Assembly: GCF_012927485.1 (NCBI RefSeq)
Contig: NZ_JABBPC010000029.1
Coordinates: forward strand, 1-64,000
Length of the DNA stretch: 64,000 bases
Direction: 5' to 3'
DNA from: Polaromonas sp.
GTDB taxonomy: Bacteria; Pseudomonadota; Gammaproteobacteria; Burkholderiales; Burkholderiaceae_C
Under the pieces are notes generated by a model. It was not told the origin of the DNA. It saw only the letters and a list, made by a program, of their open reading frames with translations, and searched no databases. A program made the translations under genes and the position numbers. Numbering within the stretch: position 1 is the first letter of the stretch; each line of letters starts with the position of its first letter. Below, in pieces: positions 6,650 to 15,047 of this stretch.

Positions 6650-8440
6650 TTCAGAAACACGCATTTCCGAAGCCAGATGAGCAAGGAGATGCTGGAACGC
6701 GTTGATAGCGAGCTGCATGTCGTCGCTGGTCGTGCTCTCCAATGGATTGTGACTGATGCCGGAATTCTCGCCGCGTACGAACAGCATCGCCTGCGGCATT
6801 ATCTTGTGCATTTTCATGGCGTCGTGCCCCGCGCCGCTGGGCATTTGGTGCAGCTGCAAGCCCAATGCGCCGACCGCCCGCTCCCAGCGCTTTTGCCATT
6901 CGGGCGCACTGGGGGCCGCGTCTGCGCGCTCGGTCAGCTCCAGGGTGTAATGCACACCGCGACGCTGGCAAATCAATTCGAGTTGGGCCAGCACGTCGTG
7001 GCAGAGTGTGTCGCGCTGAGTATCCGCAGGTGCCCGCAGATCGAGTGAAAAAAGGCAGCGTCCCGGCACCACGTTGATCGATCCGTTCGGGACCTGCAAC
7101 ATGCCGACGGTGCCCACTGAGCCGACATCCTGCGCCGCCCGTTTTTCCACATAAAGCGCCAGCTCAGCTGCCGCGGTGGCGGCGTCGCGGCGGCGGTTCA
7201 TGGGCGTCGTGCCGGCGTGGCTCGCAACCCCCAGGATTTCACCCAGGTATCGCGCGCTTCCGTTGATGGCAGTCACGATCCCCAGCGGACTATCCAGCTC
7301 GTTGAGGGCTGGCCCCTGCTCGATGTGAACTTCGACAAAGCCAAGATAGTCGGTGGCGCGGCGTTTGATGCTGGCGATGCCCGCGATGTTCAGTCCGGCC
7401 TGCTGCATGGCCACGCGCATGGTTATACCGTCTGCATCTTTCTGGTTGAGCCATTCGGGATTAAAGTCGCCGATCAGCGCACCAGAGCCAAGAAAGGTGG
7501 CTTTGTAGCGCTGACCTTCTTCCTCGGCGAAAGCGACCACTTCAACGTTGAACGGCAGGCGCTCGCCCTGGCGGTGCAATTCGCGGACACAGGCCACCGG
7601 GACAAAAATCCCGAGGCGGCCATCGTATTTGCCGCCATTGCGCACGGTGTCGTAGTGGCTACCCGTCAGCAGGGTTCTGGCGGTCGCCTGACTGGAGACG
7701 GCGGCTTTGTAAATTCCCACTACATTGCCGACGGAATCGATACTCACTTCGTCAAATCCGCATTCGCGCAAGGTGCGTGAGATGAACTGCGCGCAGGCGA
7801 GGTGTGCTTCGGTGAGATAGGTGACCGTGAGCTGGCCTTTGTCAATGCAGTCGGGGTCGCTGTAGTGCGCCAACTGTTCGTGCCAGTCCCAAACTTCGTT
7901 ACCCAGGACCGGTTGGCTCGCAAACTTGTCATTGAGTCGCAACTCCACCACTCGGTGGACATTGCGCAGGCCTTCCTGCAGTTCAAAGTCGGGGTGATTT
8001 TGCAAGCGCCGCATGAATGTCTCAATGATCTGGCGCTTGGTCAGGCCGCTGCCGCGCGGGCCGCGCACCGCGAGGATAAACGGAAAGCCGAATTTGGCGG
8101 TGTAGTCCTTGTTGAGTTGCTGAAGGGTGGCGAGTTCTTCTTGGGTGCACTGCGAAAGCCCGACTTGACTTTGCTCACTGGCTGACTCCATCGTGAGGTT
8201 TTGGTTAACTGCGGCTTTTCCAGCCAGTTCTGGATGGGCTTGGATGACGCGGGTTTGCGCAGCTTTGTCGGCGTCTTTCAGGACGCGTGTCATCACCTGC
8301 TTCAGGTGCGCCAGCGACAGGAAAGGTCGCGCGTCCAGCGCCTTCTCAACAACCCAGGGGGAGTGCTCATAAAGACCGTTCAGCAGTTGCAGTGCCTGAG
8401 CGCGTGGCGCTGCATTGATCTGTTCAAGCGTTATGGACAT
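6644..8440 (-). CDS. uraD: OHCU decarboxylase - allantoate amidohydrolase fusion
   Basis: A 598-residue two-domain enzyme of ureide breakdown. Residues ~1-165 are 2-oxo-4-hydroxy-4-carboxy-5-ureidoimidazoline decarboxylase: catalytic His in HPELAGKAA (H69), then SEQSQVGL and PFILAVRG. This step makes S-allantoin. Residues ~185-598 are an M20-family amidohydrolase with metal ligands in GSHYDTV, GGKYDGRLG, EEEGQRY, HIEQGP and a late ISHNPLE. This is the pattern of allantoate amidohydrolases and N-carbamoyl amino-acid hydrolases, and allantoate is the likely substrate given the neighbours. It starts two bases after puuE ends, so the two are translationally coupled. The stop codon lies in attC 11. 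Confidence 0.9.
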   Translation of the reverse strand: MSITLEQINAAPRAQALQLLNGLYEHSPWVVEKALDARPFLSLAHLKQVMTRVLKDADKAAQTRVIQAHPELAGKAAVNQNLTMESASEQSQVGLSQCTQEELATLQQLNKDYTAKFGFPFILAVRGPRGSGLTKRQIIETFMRRLQNHPDFELQEGLRNVHRVVELRLNDKFASQPVLGNEVWDWHEQLAHYSDPDCIDKGQLTVTYLTEAHLACAQFISRTLRECGFDEVSIDSVGNVVGIYKAAVSSQATARTLLTGSHYDTVRNGGKYDGRLGIFVPVACVRELHRQGERLPFNVEVVAFAEEEGQRYKATFLGSGALIGDFNPEWLNQKDADGITMRVAMQQAGLNIAGIASIKRRATDYLGFVEVHIEQGPALNELDSPLGIVTAINGSARYLGEILGVASHAGTTPMNRRRDAATAAAELALYVEKRAAQDVGSVGTVGMLQVPNGSINVVPGRCLFSLDLRAPADTQRDTLCHDVLAQLELICQRRGVHYTLELTERADAAPSAPEWQKRWERAVGALGLQLHQMPSGAGHDAMKMHKIMPQAMLFVRGENSGISHNPLESTTSDDMQLAINAFQHLLAHLASEMRVSES

Positions 8441-8442
8441 CT

Positions 8443-9390
8443 TTAGTTTTCCTGCTTCTCTTCATAAGGATGGGCGTGCTGCCAATGCCGCGCAATATCG
8501 ATGCGGCGGCATATCCAGACCTGGTCGTGCTTTTGCACGTGATCCAGAAAGCGCTGCAGCGCCACGATGCGGCCGGGGCGCCCCAGCAAGCGGCAATGCA
8601 TGCCAATACTGAGCATCTTGGGCCGTTCCGCGCCTTCGGCGTAGAGCACATCAAAGCTGTCCCGCAAATAGGTAAAAAAATCATCGGCTTGTGCAAAGCC
8701 TTGCGGCATTGAAAAGCGCATGTCGTTGGTGTCCAGCGCGTAGGGCACCACCAGGCGCGGCACTGCAATGCCATCGGTCCGGGCCACCTTCACCCAGAAC
8801 GGCAGGTCGTCGCCGTAGTAGTCGCTGTCGTACGCGAGGCGGCCGTCATCCGCCACCAGCCGCCGTGTGCGTGGGCTGTCGCGGCCGGTGTACCAACCCA
8901 ACGGGCGCGTGCCGGTGAGCCGCTCGATGGCATCCAGACCGAGTCGCATGTGCTCGCGTTCGGTGGCTTCGTCAATCGTCTGGTAGCTGATCCAGCGCCA
9001 TCCGTGGCAGGCGATTTCGTGTCCCAGTTCGACAAATGCCGCGGTCACTTCGGGATGTCGCTGCAAGGCCATCCCGACGCCGAACACCGTCAGCGGCAAC
9101 TGGCGCTTTTCGAATTCACGCAGGATGCGCCACACGCCGACCCGGGAGCCGTATTCGTAGATACTTTCCATGCTCAGGTGGCGGTCGTTGAAACTGGGTG
9201 GGTTGAACATTTCCGAAAGGAATTGTTCGGAGCCTGCATCTCCATGGAGTACGGCGTTTTCCCCGCCTTCTTCGTAGTTCAGCACAAACTGCAGGGCGAT
9301 GCGCGCCTTGCCAGGCCACTGGGCATGGGGCGGGTTGCGGCCGTAGCCGATGAGGTCGCGCGGGTAGGGTGCCGTTGCGTCGAAGGTCAT
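8443..9390 (-). CDS. puuE: Allantoinase PuuE (polysaccharide-deacetylase family)
   Basis: A 315-residue protein that hydrolyses allantoin to allantoate. It belongs to the metal-light, NodB-like PuuE type rather than the dinuclear AllB type. Diagnostic segments are RDLIGYGRNPPHAQWP, FVLNYEEGGENAVLHGD, ELGHEIACHGWRW, GWYTGRDSPRTRRL and YDSDYYGDDLPFW. It is first in a two-gene minus-strand operon with the UraD fusion, so decarboxylase, allantoinase and amidohydrolase are co-expressed. The promoter should lie in the 266-bp gap shared with divergent uraH. Confidence 0.92.
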   Translation of the reverse strand: MTFDATAPYPRDLIGYGRNPPHAQWPGKARIALQFVLNYEEGGENAVLHGDAGSEQFLSEMFNPPSFNDRHLSMESIYEYGSRVGVWRILREFEKRQLPLTVFGVGMALQRHPEVTAAFVELGHEIACHGWRWISYQTIDEATEREHMRLGLDAIERLTGTRPLGWYTGRDSPRTRRLVADDGRLAYDSDYYGDDLPFWVKVARTDGIAVPRLVVPYALDTNDMRFSMPQGFAQADDFFTYLRDSFDVLYAEGAERPKMLSIGMHCRLLGRPGRIVALQRFLDHVQKHDQVWICRRIDIARHWQHAHPYEEKQEN

Positions 9391-9591
9391 ATCGCTGTTC
9401 TCATCCTGCGCATGATAGGGCCATCGAAGTGTCGCTGCGAGGCATCACGCGATCCCGGCTGAGGTTTTGCTCGACAGGCCGCGAATGCTCGTTCATCCGG
9501 TGCATAGCGCGTTCTCTATTTTTCGCGGAGCGCAGGCTTCGACAAGGGCGCAGCCGGTGGGCCAGGCTGTGGAATCATCATCGCTACAAAG

Positions 9592-9613
9592 CCAAAACTG
9601 TATACACTTTTGG
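9592..9613. promoter_or_regulatory. 22-bp palindromic operator between puuE and uraH
   Basis: Arms CCAAAA (9592-9597) and TTTTGG (9608-9613) flank a perfect TGTATACA centre. Only one symmetric base pair of the 22 bp fails to match. TATAC-centred palindromes are typical of GntR-family operators. It sits 44 bases before the uraH start in the divergent gap, so it could control both directions. No GntR gene is in the window. Assignment is by pattern only. Confidence 0.55.
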
Positions 9614-9656
9614 CAAGCCGATTTTTTGCAGTGAGCAGCAACATTGAAGGAATGCC

Positions 9657-10010
9657 ATGGGTTTGAGCACGCACGTACTGGACACCATGCATGGCACGCC
9701 GGCCAGCGGAATGAGGGTGACGCTTTACACCACCCAAGACCACCAAGCCGTGCTGGTCAAAAGCTTTCTTCTCAACGAGGACGGTCGAAGCCCGGACGGG
9801 CTGCTTTACGACAGCGCTTCTTTGCAGGTGGGCACCTATCGGCTGGTGTTCGATGTGGCGGGCTACTTCAGGATGAAGGGCGTGGTCCTGCCCGAGCCGC
9901 CTTTTCTGGATCAGGTGACGCTTGATTTCGGAGTGGCCGACATCCGCCAGCACTACCACGTGCCCCTGTTGATGAGCCCCTGGAGTTATTCGACCTATCG
10001 AGGCAGCTGA
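9657..10010 (+). CDS. uraH: 5-hydroxyisourate hydrolase
   Basis: A 117-residue transthyretin-like protein that hydrolyses 5-hydroxyisourate to OHCU, the step between urate oxidase and UraD. It opens with LSTHVLDTMHGTPA (conserved His and Asp), has the GRSPDGLL loop, and ends HYHVPLLMSPWSYSTYRGS, the family's C-terminal YRG(S/T) tetrapeptide. Full length. It is preceded by a GAAGGAAT SD and lies divergent to puuE. Confidence 0.95.
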   Translation: MGLSTHVLDTMHGTPASGMRVTLYTTQDHQAVLVKSFLLNEDGRSPDGLLYDSASLQVGTYRLVFDVAGYFRMKGVVLPEPPFLDQVTLDFGVADIRQHYHVPLLMSPWSYSTYRGS

Positions 10011-10056
10011 AGGGTGCCCCAGCCCTTGCCCGGCAGGCGGCGACAAACGCGAGGTG

Positions 10057-10566
10057 CTAACTCTGGCCTTCCGTCAATGTATCGAGCTGGAACTGGCCGC
10101 TTTTGTGCCACAGCCAGGTGTCGGTGTAGACCACCTTGCCTAACCGGGTGGGCGCCGGAAAGGGCGAGGCGTCGTTCACCGTGCGCTCAATTTCAGCCAT
10201 CACTTCAGGCGCATGGCGCGGCGCTCGCAGCCAGTCCAGATGAGTCACTCGGCCAGTCCGGTCGATCTCCACGTTCAGCACGCCAACAGCGTAAAGCAAG
10301 GGCGGCATTTTTCCTTTGTAAATGCGCTCCACATTAAGACCGTAAAGATGGGTTGCGCCGTCTTCGCGGTAAGCGCGGGCCGAGGTTGCCGCAGAACTCC
10401 TCGCCGAGCCCTTCGAGCCAGCGATGGGACCGACAACGGTAGAGGCGCCAGAAATCGGCTGGGTAGAAAGCGCCTGCGGAGCGGTTTTGCAAGCGCTTAC
10501 AACGGCAGCCGCGGCTGCGGAAAGCAGTGCCAGCAGCCAGTAGCGGCGAGGGGGGGTGTCAGGCAT
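10057..10566 (-). CDS. Lipoprotein with TonB C-terminal-like domain
   Basis: A 169-residue protein with a lipoprotein signal peptide (LLALLSAAAAAVVSAC, lipobox VSAC). A low-complexity Ser/Ala linker follows (~residues 27-65). The folded C-terminal domain contains LLYAVGVLNVEIDRTGRVTH and a downstream PFPAPTRLG segment, which resembles TonB C-terminal domains. It lacks the proline-rich TonB spacer and the usual N-terminal anchor, so an energy-transducer role is doubtful. SD AAAGGAGAG is strong. It is convergent with uraH and has no evident link to purine breakdown. Confidence 0.7.
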   Translation of the reverse strand: MPDTPPRRYWLLALLSAAAAAVVSACKTAPQALSTQPISGASTVVGPIAGSKGSARSSAATSARAYREDGATHLYGLNVERIYKGKMPPLLYAVGVLNVEIDRTGRVTHLDWLRAPRHAPEVMAEIERTVNDASPFPAPTRLGKVVYTDTWLWHKSGQFQLDTLTEGQS

Positions 10567-10664
10567 GTTGTCTCTCCTTTATTTCCAGTTATTCAGACGC
10601 TGGCTATGGTTCACTTGATGCTAAGGTGGCGTTTCGATCTGAACCGGATCGTCCCCCGAGTTTA

Positions 10665-10693
10665 TTGCCTTTTGGTACAACTTTGCCTATTAT
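10665..10693 (+). promoter_or_regulatory. Sigma-70-like promoter for xdhC
   Basis: TTGCCT at 10665-10670 and TATTAT at 10688-10693 are 17 bases apart, 31 bases upstream of the xdhC ATG. This fits a housekeeping promoter by spacing and sequence; the transcript start is not known. Confidence 0.45.
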
Positions 10694-10724
10694 TTCAACA
10701 CTCGATTCTGCCAATAAGTCACCA

Positions 10725-11597
10725 ATGGTTCCGATTCACGCAAGCCCCTACACTGACTTTTTTTTGAGCCGATTAGCCCGTCAGTCGGCGCTGCTGGTGC
10801 GGGTGGAATCGACCCAAGGTTCCGTTCCCCGCGAAACCGGGACGTGGATGGCCGTTTTCCCCGACGCCGTGGTCGGAACGATTGGCGGCGGCCATCTGGA
10901 ATTCGACGCCATCGCGCAAGCACGGGCGCGACTGTTGCGCAGTGCGGAGCCGGGCGAAGGCGAGTGGGAACAGGCGCCGGTCCGCTATGCGCTGGGGCCG
11001 GCCCTCGGTCAGTGCTGTGGCGGCGTGGTGCAGCTTCGATTCGAGCGGGTCTGCGCCATCGATATACCGTCGCTGGCAGTCCGCTTGGCGGGTGCGCGGG
11101 TGCCGGTCGCGCTGTTTGGTGGCGGCCATGTCGGCCAAGCGCTGGTGCAGGTGCTGGCGCCGCTGCCGTTTTCACTCACCTGGATTGACAGCCGAGAGGG
11201 CGTGTTTCCCCCGAGCGTGCCGCCGCGCGTGCTATACGAGCCTTCCGATCCAGTACAGTCCGCCGTTCCTGGCTTGATGGCGCAGTCGCGGGTGCTCATC
11301 ATGAGCTTCAGCCATGCCGAAGATCTTGATGTGCTGGTGGCCTGCCTGCAGCGGCAGCGGGAAAGAGCGGACTTGCCCTACATCGGACTGATCGGGAGTA
11401 AAACCAAATGGGCGGCGTTCAGGCGTCGTTTGGAGTCAAGGGGCTTTACGCCCGGCGAGCTGGAGCAGGTCACGTGTCCGATTGGCGTGGCCGGTATTGC
11501 GGGTAAAGAGCCCGAAGTAATTGCGGTGGCCGTGGCGGCGCAGCTCTTGCAGACGATCAACGTGCAAGGGCATGAGTCACTGGCGCGGGCGGTTTAG
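10725..11597 (+). CDS. xdhC: Xanthine dehydrogenase accessory protein XdhC
   Basis: A 290-residue member of the XdhC/CoxI family, which inserts sulfurated molybdenum cofactor into xanthine dehydrogenase. Residues ~15-110 are the XdhC domain (VRVESTQGSVPRETGTWM, VGTIGGGHLEF, QCCGGVV). Residues ~120-285 are the Rossmann domain (ALFGGGHVGQAL; IGLIGSKTKW; CPIGVAGIAGKEPEVIAVAVAAQLL). A longer frame exists upstream, but the ATG at 10725 fits the family N-terminus and follows a promoter. It is apart from xdhAB, with the urate-degradation and oxidase genes between. Confidence 0.92.
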   Translation: MVPIHASPYTDFFLSRLARQSALLVRVESTQGSVPRETGTWMAVFPDAVVGTIGGGHLEFDAIAQARARLLRSAEPGEGEWEQAPVRYALGPALGQCCGGVVQLRFERVCAIDIPSLAVRLAGARVPVALFGGGHVGQALVQVLAPLPFSLTWIDSREGVFPPSVPPRVLYEPSDPVQSAVPGLMAQSRVLIMSFSHAEDLDVLVACLQRQRERADLPYIGLIGSKTKWAAFRRRLESRGFTPGELEQVTCPIGVAGIAGKEPEVIAVAVAAQLLQTINVQGHESLARAV

Positions 11598-11806
11598 GCT
11601 GAGGGTTTGTCTGCACACCCTGGGCGGCCACCCGTGTTATCAACGTAGGCATCATGACTATCCAATCTCCCGGTCTTGAAATAAGCGCTTTCTTCAGTGC
11701 AAGCGCTCGACCGATTCAGAAGTCTTTGGGAAAGCGAGCTTGTCGCGCTCCGGCATCGCATCCCATGACGGCGCCCTCCGCTGCGTTCAACTGCGGTTTA
11801 TAGCCG

Positions 11807-13024
11807 ATGGAAAACTATGTTCTCGATTGGACCAGCTTGTTGCTGCGCTGGACGCATGTCATCACCGCCATCGCCTGGATCGGTTCCTCGTTTTACTTTG
11901 TCTTTCTGGATTCAAGCCTAACGCCACCCGTGGACGAGGACTTGAAGCAGCAGGGCGTCAGCGGTGAGCTTTGGGCGGTGCATGGCGGCGGTTTTTATCA
12001 TCCCGTCAAATTTGCGGTCAAACCCCCGACCATGCCGGCGAACCTGCACTGGTTTTACTGGGAAAGTTACAGCACCTGGTTATCGGGCTTTGCACTTCTC
12101 ACCGTGTCCTATCTCTGGAACGCCAGCGCCTATTTGATTGACAAGTCCCTAATGAGCTGGTCGCCCTTCGCCGCGATTGTGGTTGCGCTGTCTTTCTTCG
12201 TGGTGTTCTGGCTGCTGTACGACGGCATCTGCCGGGTCTTCGGCCAGCGCAAGCATGGCGATGCGGTCGTCGGGGCGCTGGTGCTGGTGCTGGTGGGGGC
12301 GGCATCGTATTTAGCCTGTGAGTGGTTTGCCGGTCGCGCGGCCTTTTTGCTGGTTGGCGCCATGATGGCCACCGCCATGAGTGCCAACGTATTTTTCTGG
12401 ATTATTCCGAGCCAGAGAAAAGTCGTCGCCGCCATCAAAGCCGGTCAACCGGTGGACCCCCTCCACGGCCGGCGTGGCAAGCAGCGCAGCGTGCACAACA
12501 CTTACTTCACGCTGCCGGTGCTTTTTGCCATGCTGAGTAACCATTACAGTTTTACCTACAGCCATGCGCGGAACTGGCTGGTGCTGGTCTTGATGATGCT
12601 GGCGGGCGCGGCCATCCGTCAGTTTTTTGTAGCGCGTCACGGCTACAAGTTGGGCCGCAATCGCCATCCATGGCCTTATGCACTGGCGGGCGTTTCGGCG
12701 ATCATCGGCGCGATGGTCTGGATGAGGCCGGTTGCGACTGATTCCATCGCTGAGGGGGCCCGCTCAACAAGCGCGACCATCCCAGTGGGTTATGACGCAG
12801 TGAAGAAGGTGCTGGCGCAGCGCTGCTACCTTTGCCATGGCGCCGAGGTGCAGATGAAAAACGTTCGGCTCGATTCACCCGAGCAGCTCAAGCAGCACGC
12901 GCAGGGTGTGTATCTGCAGGCGGTAGTGACCAAAGTTATGCCCATGAATAATGCGACAGGCATTACCGAGGCCGAGCGGCAACTCTTGCGGCAGTGGTTT
13001 GAGACCGGGGCGAAGACCGATTGA
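11807..13024 (+). CDS. puuD: Membrane-bound urate oxidase PuuD with cytochrome c domain
   Basis: A 405-residue integral membrane enzyme that oxidises urate to 5-hydroxyisourate. The N-terminal ~300 residues hold about eight membrane helices with the family segments LRWTHVITAIAWIGSSFYF, HGGGFYHPVKF and NLHWFYWESY. The C-terminal ~85 residues form a class I cytochrome c with one haem motif, CYLCH (~residues 340-344). Electrons from urate are expected to leave through this haem to the respiratory chain instead of forming peroxide. uraH and uraD supply the next two steps. The upstream 200 bases contain a 49-codon ORF ending three bases before this ATG, and no strong SD. Confidence 0.93.
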   Translation: MENYVLDWTSLLLRWTHVITAIAWIGSSFYFVFLDSSLTPPVDEDLKQQGVSGELWAVHGGGFYHPVKFAVKPPTMPANLHWFYWESYSTWLSGFALLTVSYLWNASAYLIDKSLMSWSPFAAIVVALSFFVVFWLLYDGICRVFGQRKHGDAVVGALVLVLVGAASYLACEWFAGRAAFLLVGAMMATAMSANVFFWIIPSQRKVVAAIKAGQPVDPLHGRRGKQRSVHNTYFTLPVLFAMLSNHYSFTYSHARNWLVLVLMMLAGAAIRQFFVARHGYKLGRNRHPWPYALAGVSAIIGAMVWMRPVATDSIAEGARSTSATIPVGYDAVKKVLAQRCYLCHGAEVQMKNVRLDSPEQLKQHAQGVYLQAVVTKVMPMNNATGITEAERQLLRQWFETGAKTD

Positions 13025-13078
13025 CACGCGCTACCTGACCGCTCGGTTACCGCGTCACAATCCGGACTGGAGACCTTC

Positions 13079-14428
13079 ATGACCACGCCCACGTTTCACT
13101 CTGTTTCCAGCGCCGTTACGCAACCGCGCCAGTTTCTCGAAGCGCTGTTTCAAGCCGCGGTGGCGCGGGCGTTGCCGCTGGCAAACACCGCCGCTTATTT
13201 GCCGAAGCCGCCGAGCCGCGAAAGCGGCGGCCGCACAATTGTGATTGGCGCTGGCAAGGCGGGTGGTTCCATGGCGCAGGCGGTGGAGGCTTTGTGGCCT
13301 GCGGACGCGCCCCTCGAAGGGTTGGTGGTGACTCGCTATCACCATATTCCGCCGCGTCCCGAAGGCTTGAAGCCGCGAATCGAGATTCTCGAAGCGGCGC
13401 ATCCGGTACCCGATGCGGCCGGTTTGGCCGCCGCTCAGCGCATCATGGCGCTGACGCAAGGGCTGACGAAAGACGATCTCGTGCTGTGCCTGATATCCGG
13501 CGGCGGTTCGGCTTTATTGACTTTGCCGGCGGACGGCTTGAGCCTGGAAGAAAAGCGGCGTATCAACGAGGCGCTGCTCGCCAGCGGCGCCAACATCGCC
13601 GAGATGAACTGCGTGCGCAAACACCTCTCCCGCATCAAAGGGGGACGCTTGGCGGCAGCCTGCGCCCCGGCGCGTGTCGTCACGCTGACCATCAGCGACG
13701 TGCCCGGCGACGACCCCTCCACCATTGCCAGCGGGCCGACGGTGCCTGATGCCAGCAGTTGCGCCGACGCGCTGGCCGTTCTTAAGCGCTACCGCATCGA
13801 CGTGCCGGATGCCGTATTGGCGAAGCTTGAAAGTGGCGCGCTGGAAACTCCAAAGCCGGGTGACGCGGTTTTCAAGGGCCATGAACTGCACCTGATTGCC
13901 ACGCCGCAGCGGAGCCTGGAGGCTGCTGCCGAAGCTGCCCGCGCTGCGGGATTTGCCGCCTACATCCTGAGTGATGAGATGGAAGGCGAGTCACGCGAAG
14001 TCGGCAAGGTGCATGCGGCACTGGCCCGCGCCGTAGCGCTCAGGGGCCAACCTTTTCAGAAGCCCTGTGTGATATTGAGCGGCGGCGAGACCACGGTGAC
14101 CCTTAAAAAACAGCTCGAAGGCGTGCCCAGGGGACGCGGTGGCCGTGCCGGTGAGTTTTGTATGGGGCTGGCGCTGGCCCTGCAAGGACAGGTCGGCGTG
14201 TATGCGCTGGCGGCGGATACCGACGGCATCGATGGTGTGGAAGACAACGCGGGCGCCTATGTCGCACCAGATACGCTGCAACGGGCGCAAGCGGCTGGCA
14301 TGAAGATAGACCAGTACATGGACCGCAATGATGCCTACGGTTTTTTTGCCCCCCTCGGCGATCTGGTCATCACCGGGCCGACGCACACCAATGTCAACGA
14401 TTTCCGTGCGTTGCTGATTCTGGCGTAA
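13079..14428 (+). CDS. Glycerate kinase, type-2 (GckA/TtuD, MOFRL family)
   Basis: A 449-residue protein of the DUF4147-MOFRL family, which phosphorylates glycerate to 2-phosphoglycerate and is often annotated hydroxypyruvate reductase TtuD. Recognisable stretches are IVIGAGKAGGSMAQAVE, LVLCLISGGGSALL, NCVRKHLSRIKGGRLA, TISDVPGDDPSTIASGPT and the C-terminal SGGETTVTL...RGGRAGEF...ALAADTDGIDG. In a ureide context it finishes glyoxylate use (glyoxylate to tartronate semialdehyde to glycerate); the first two enzymes of that route are not in the window. Its 3' end overlaps the opposing gene by 35 bases. Confidence 0.9.
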   Translation: MTTPTFHSVSSAVTQPRQFLEALFQAAVARALPLANTAAYLPKPPSRESGGRTIVIGAGKAGGSMAQAVEALWPADAPLEGLVVTRYHHIPPRPEGLKPRIEILEAAHPVPDAAGLAAAQRIMALTQGLTKDDLVLCLISGGGSALLTLPADGLSLEEKRRINEALLASGANIAEMNCVRKHLSRIKGGRLAAACAPARVVTLTISDVPGDDPSTIASGPTVPDASSCADALAVLKRYRIDVPDAVLAKLESGALETPKPGDAVFKGHELHLIATPQRSLEAAAEAARAAGFAAYILSDEMEGESREVGKVHAALARAVALRGQPFQKPCVILSGGETTVTLKKQLEGVPRGRGGRAGEFCMGLALALQGQVGVYALAADTDGIDGVEDNAGAYVAPDTLQRAQAAGMKIDQYMDRNDAYGFFAPLGDLVITGPTHTNVNDFRALLILA

Positions 14429-15047
14429 CGGCGCCATCGACCAAAGTGTCTGGCAATAGGGCGGCGGCCTCTCTTTGCATCAGGGTGCGAACCAGCCTGA
14501 CAGACCACAACAGGGCGACAGCCGCCGAAATCCCGATCAGCAGCTGCCCCAGGCGCACCTGATCGTCCAGTAAATAGGCGTTGCAAACGCGAACCGGGGA
14601 GTTCTGGTACAGGCTGCCCACGACCGCCATCATCGGCAACACATTTCCCAGAAAGAAACCCTGCACCAGCAGGCCTGCCGGCCGCCAGGACATCTGCAAT
14701 GCAGCCCCGCAAAGCAGCAACGCCAGCCACTTGGCAAGTTCAACCCCAGCAACGACCAACGCGAGATCCAGTGAACGGGGAATCATCAGGATGGCGAGCA
14801 GCAGGGCGGTCATGAACAGACCGCTGATTCCATACGAATTCCAATGATTCAGATGCGCCATCCAGTGCCTTGGCAACGCAGCCGCGAGCAGAAAACCCGC
14901 CAAAGCCAGAAGGGGGTACTGAACCAGCATATGCAGAGTCATGCTGGCTTCTAGCGCCTGCCTCGCAGCGGGCAAGGCCAGCAGGACCAACAGCGCCAGT
15001 GCAGTACCGGCGAGCAGTCGGCTCGACCTCTGCAACGCCTCGCTCAT
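14394..15047 (-). CDS. Integral membrane protein of the oxidase operon
   Basis: A 217-residue protein with about six membrane helices. The segment MTLHMLVQYPLLALAGF has a histidine and a proline inside a helix, reminiscent of CtaG-type oxidase assembly proteins, but I would not assign the family on that. It is last in a minus-strand operon with SCO, cytochrome c, ccoO and ccoN, and its start overlaps the SCO stop by four bases, so a role in oxidase assembly or copper delivery is likely. The end overlaps the glycerate kinase gene antisense. Confidence 0.6.
   Translation of the reverse strand: MSEALQRSSRLLAGTALALLVLLALPAARQALEASMTLHMLVQYPLLALAGFLLAAALPRHWMAHLNHWNSYGISGLFMTALLLAILMIPRSLDLALVVAGVELAKWLALLLCGAALQMSWRPAGLLVQGFFLGNVLPMMAVVGSLYQNSPVRVCNAYLLDDQVRLGQLLIGISAAVALLWSVRLVRTLMQREAAALLPDTLVDGAVTPESATHGNR

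Noticed and set aside
10140..10770. Extended upstream ORF in frame with xdhC and antisense ORFs over the lipoprotein
   Set aside because: Shadow frames of the opposite-strand gene; the XdhC fold starts at 10725.
11654..11803. A 49-codon ORF ending three bases before the puuD ATG
   Set aside because: It could be a coupled leader peptide because puuD lacks a strong SD, but the sequence resembles no family, codon use is unremarkable and it has no clear SD itself.
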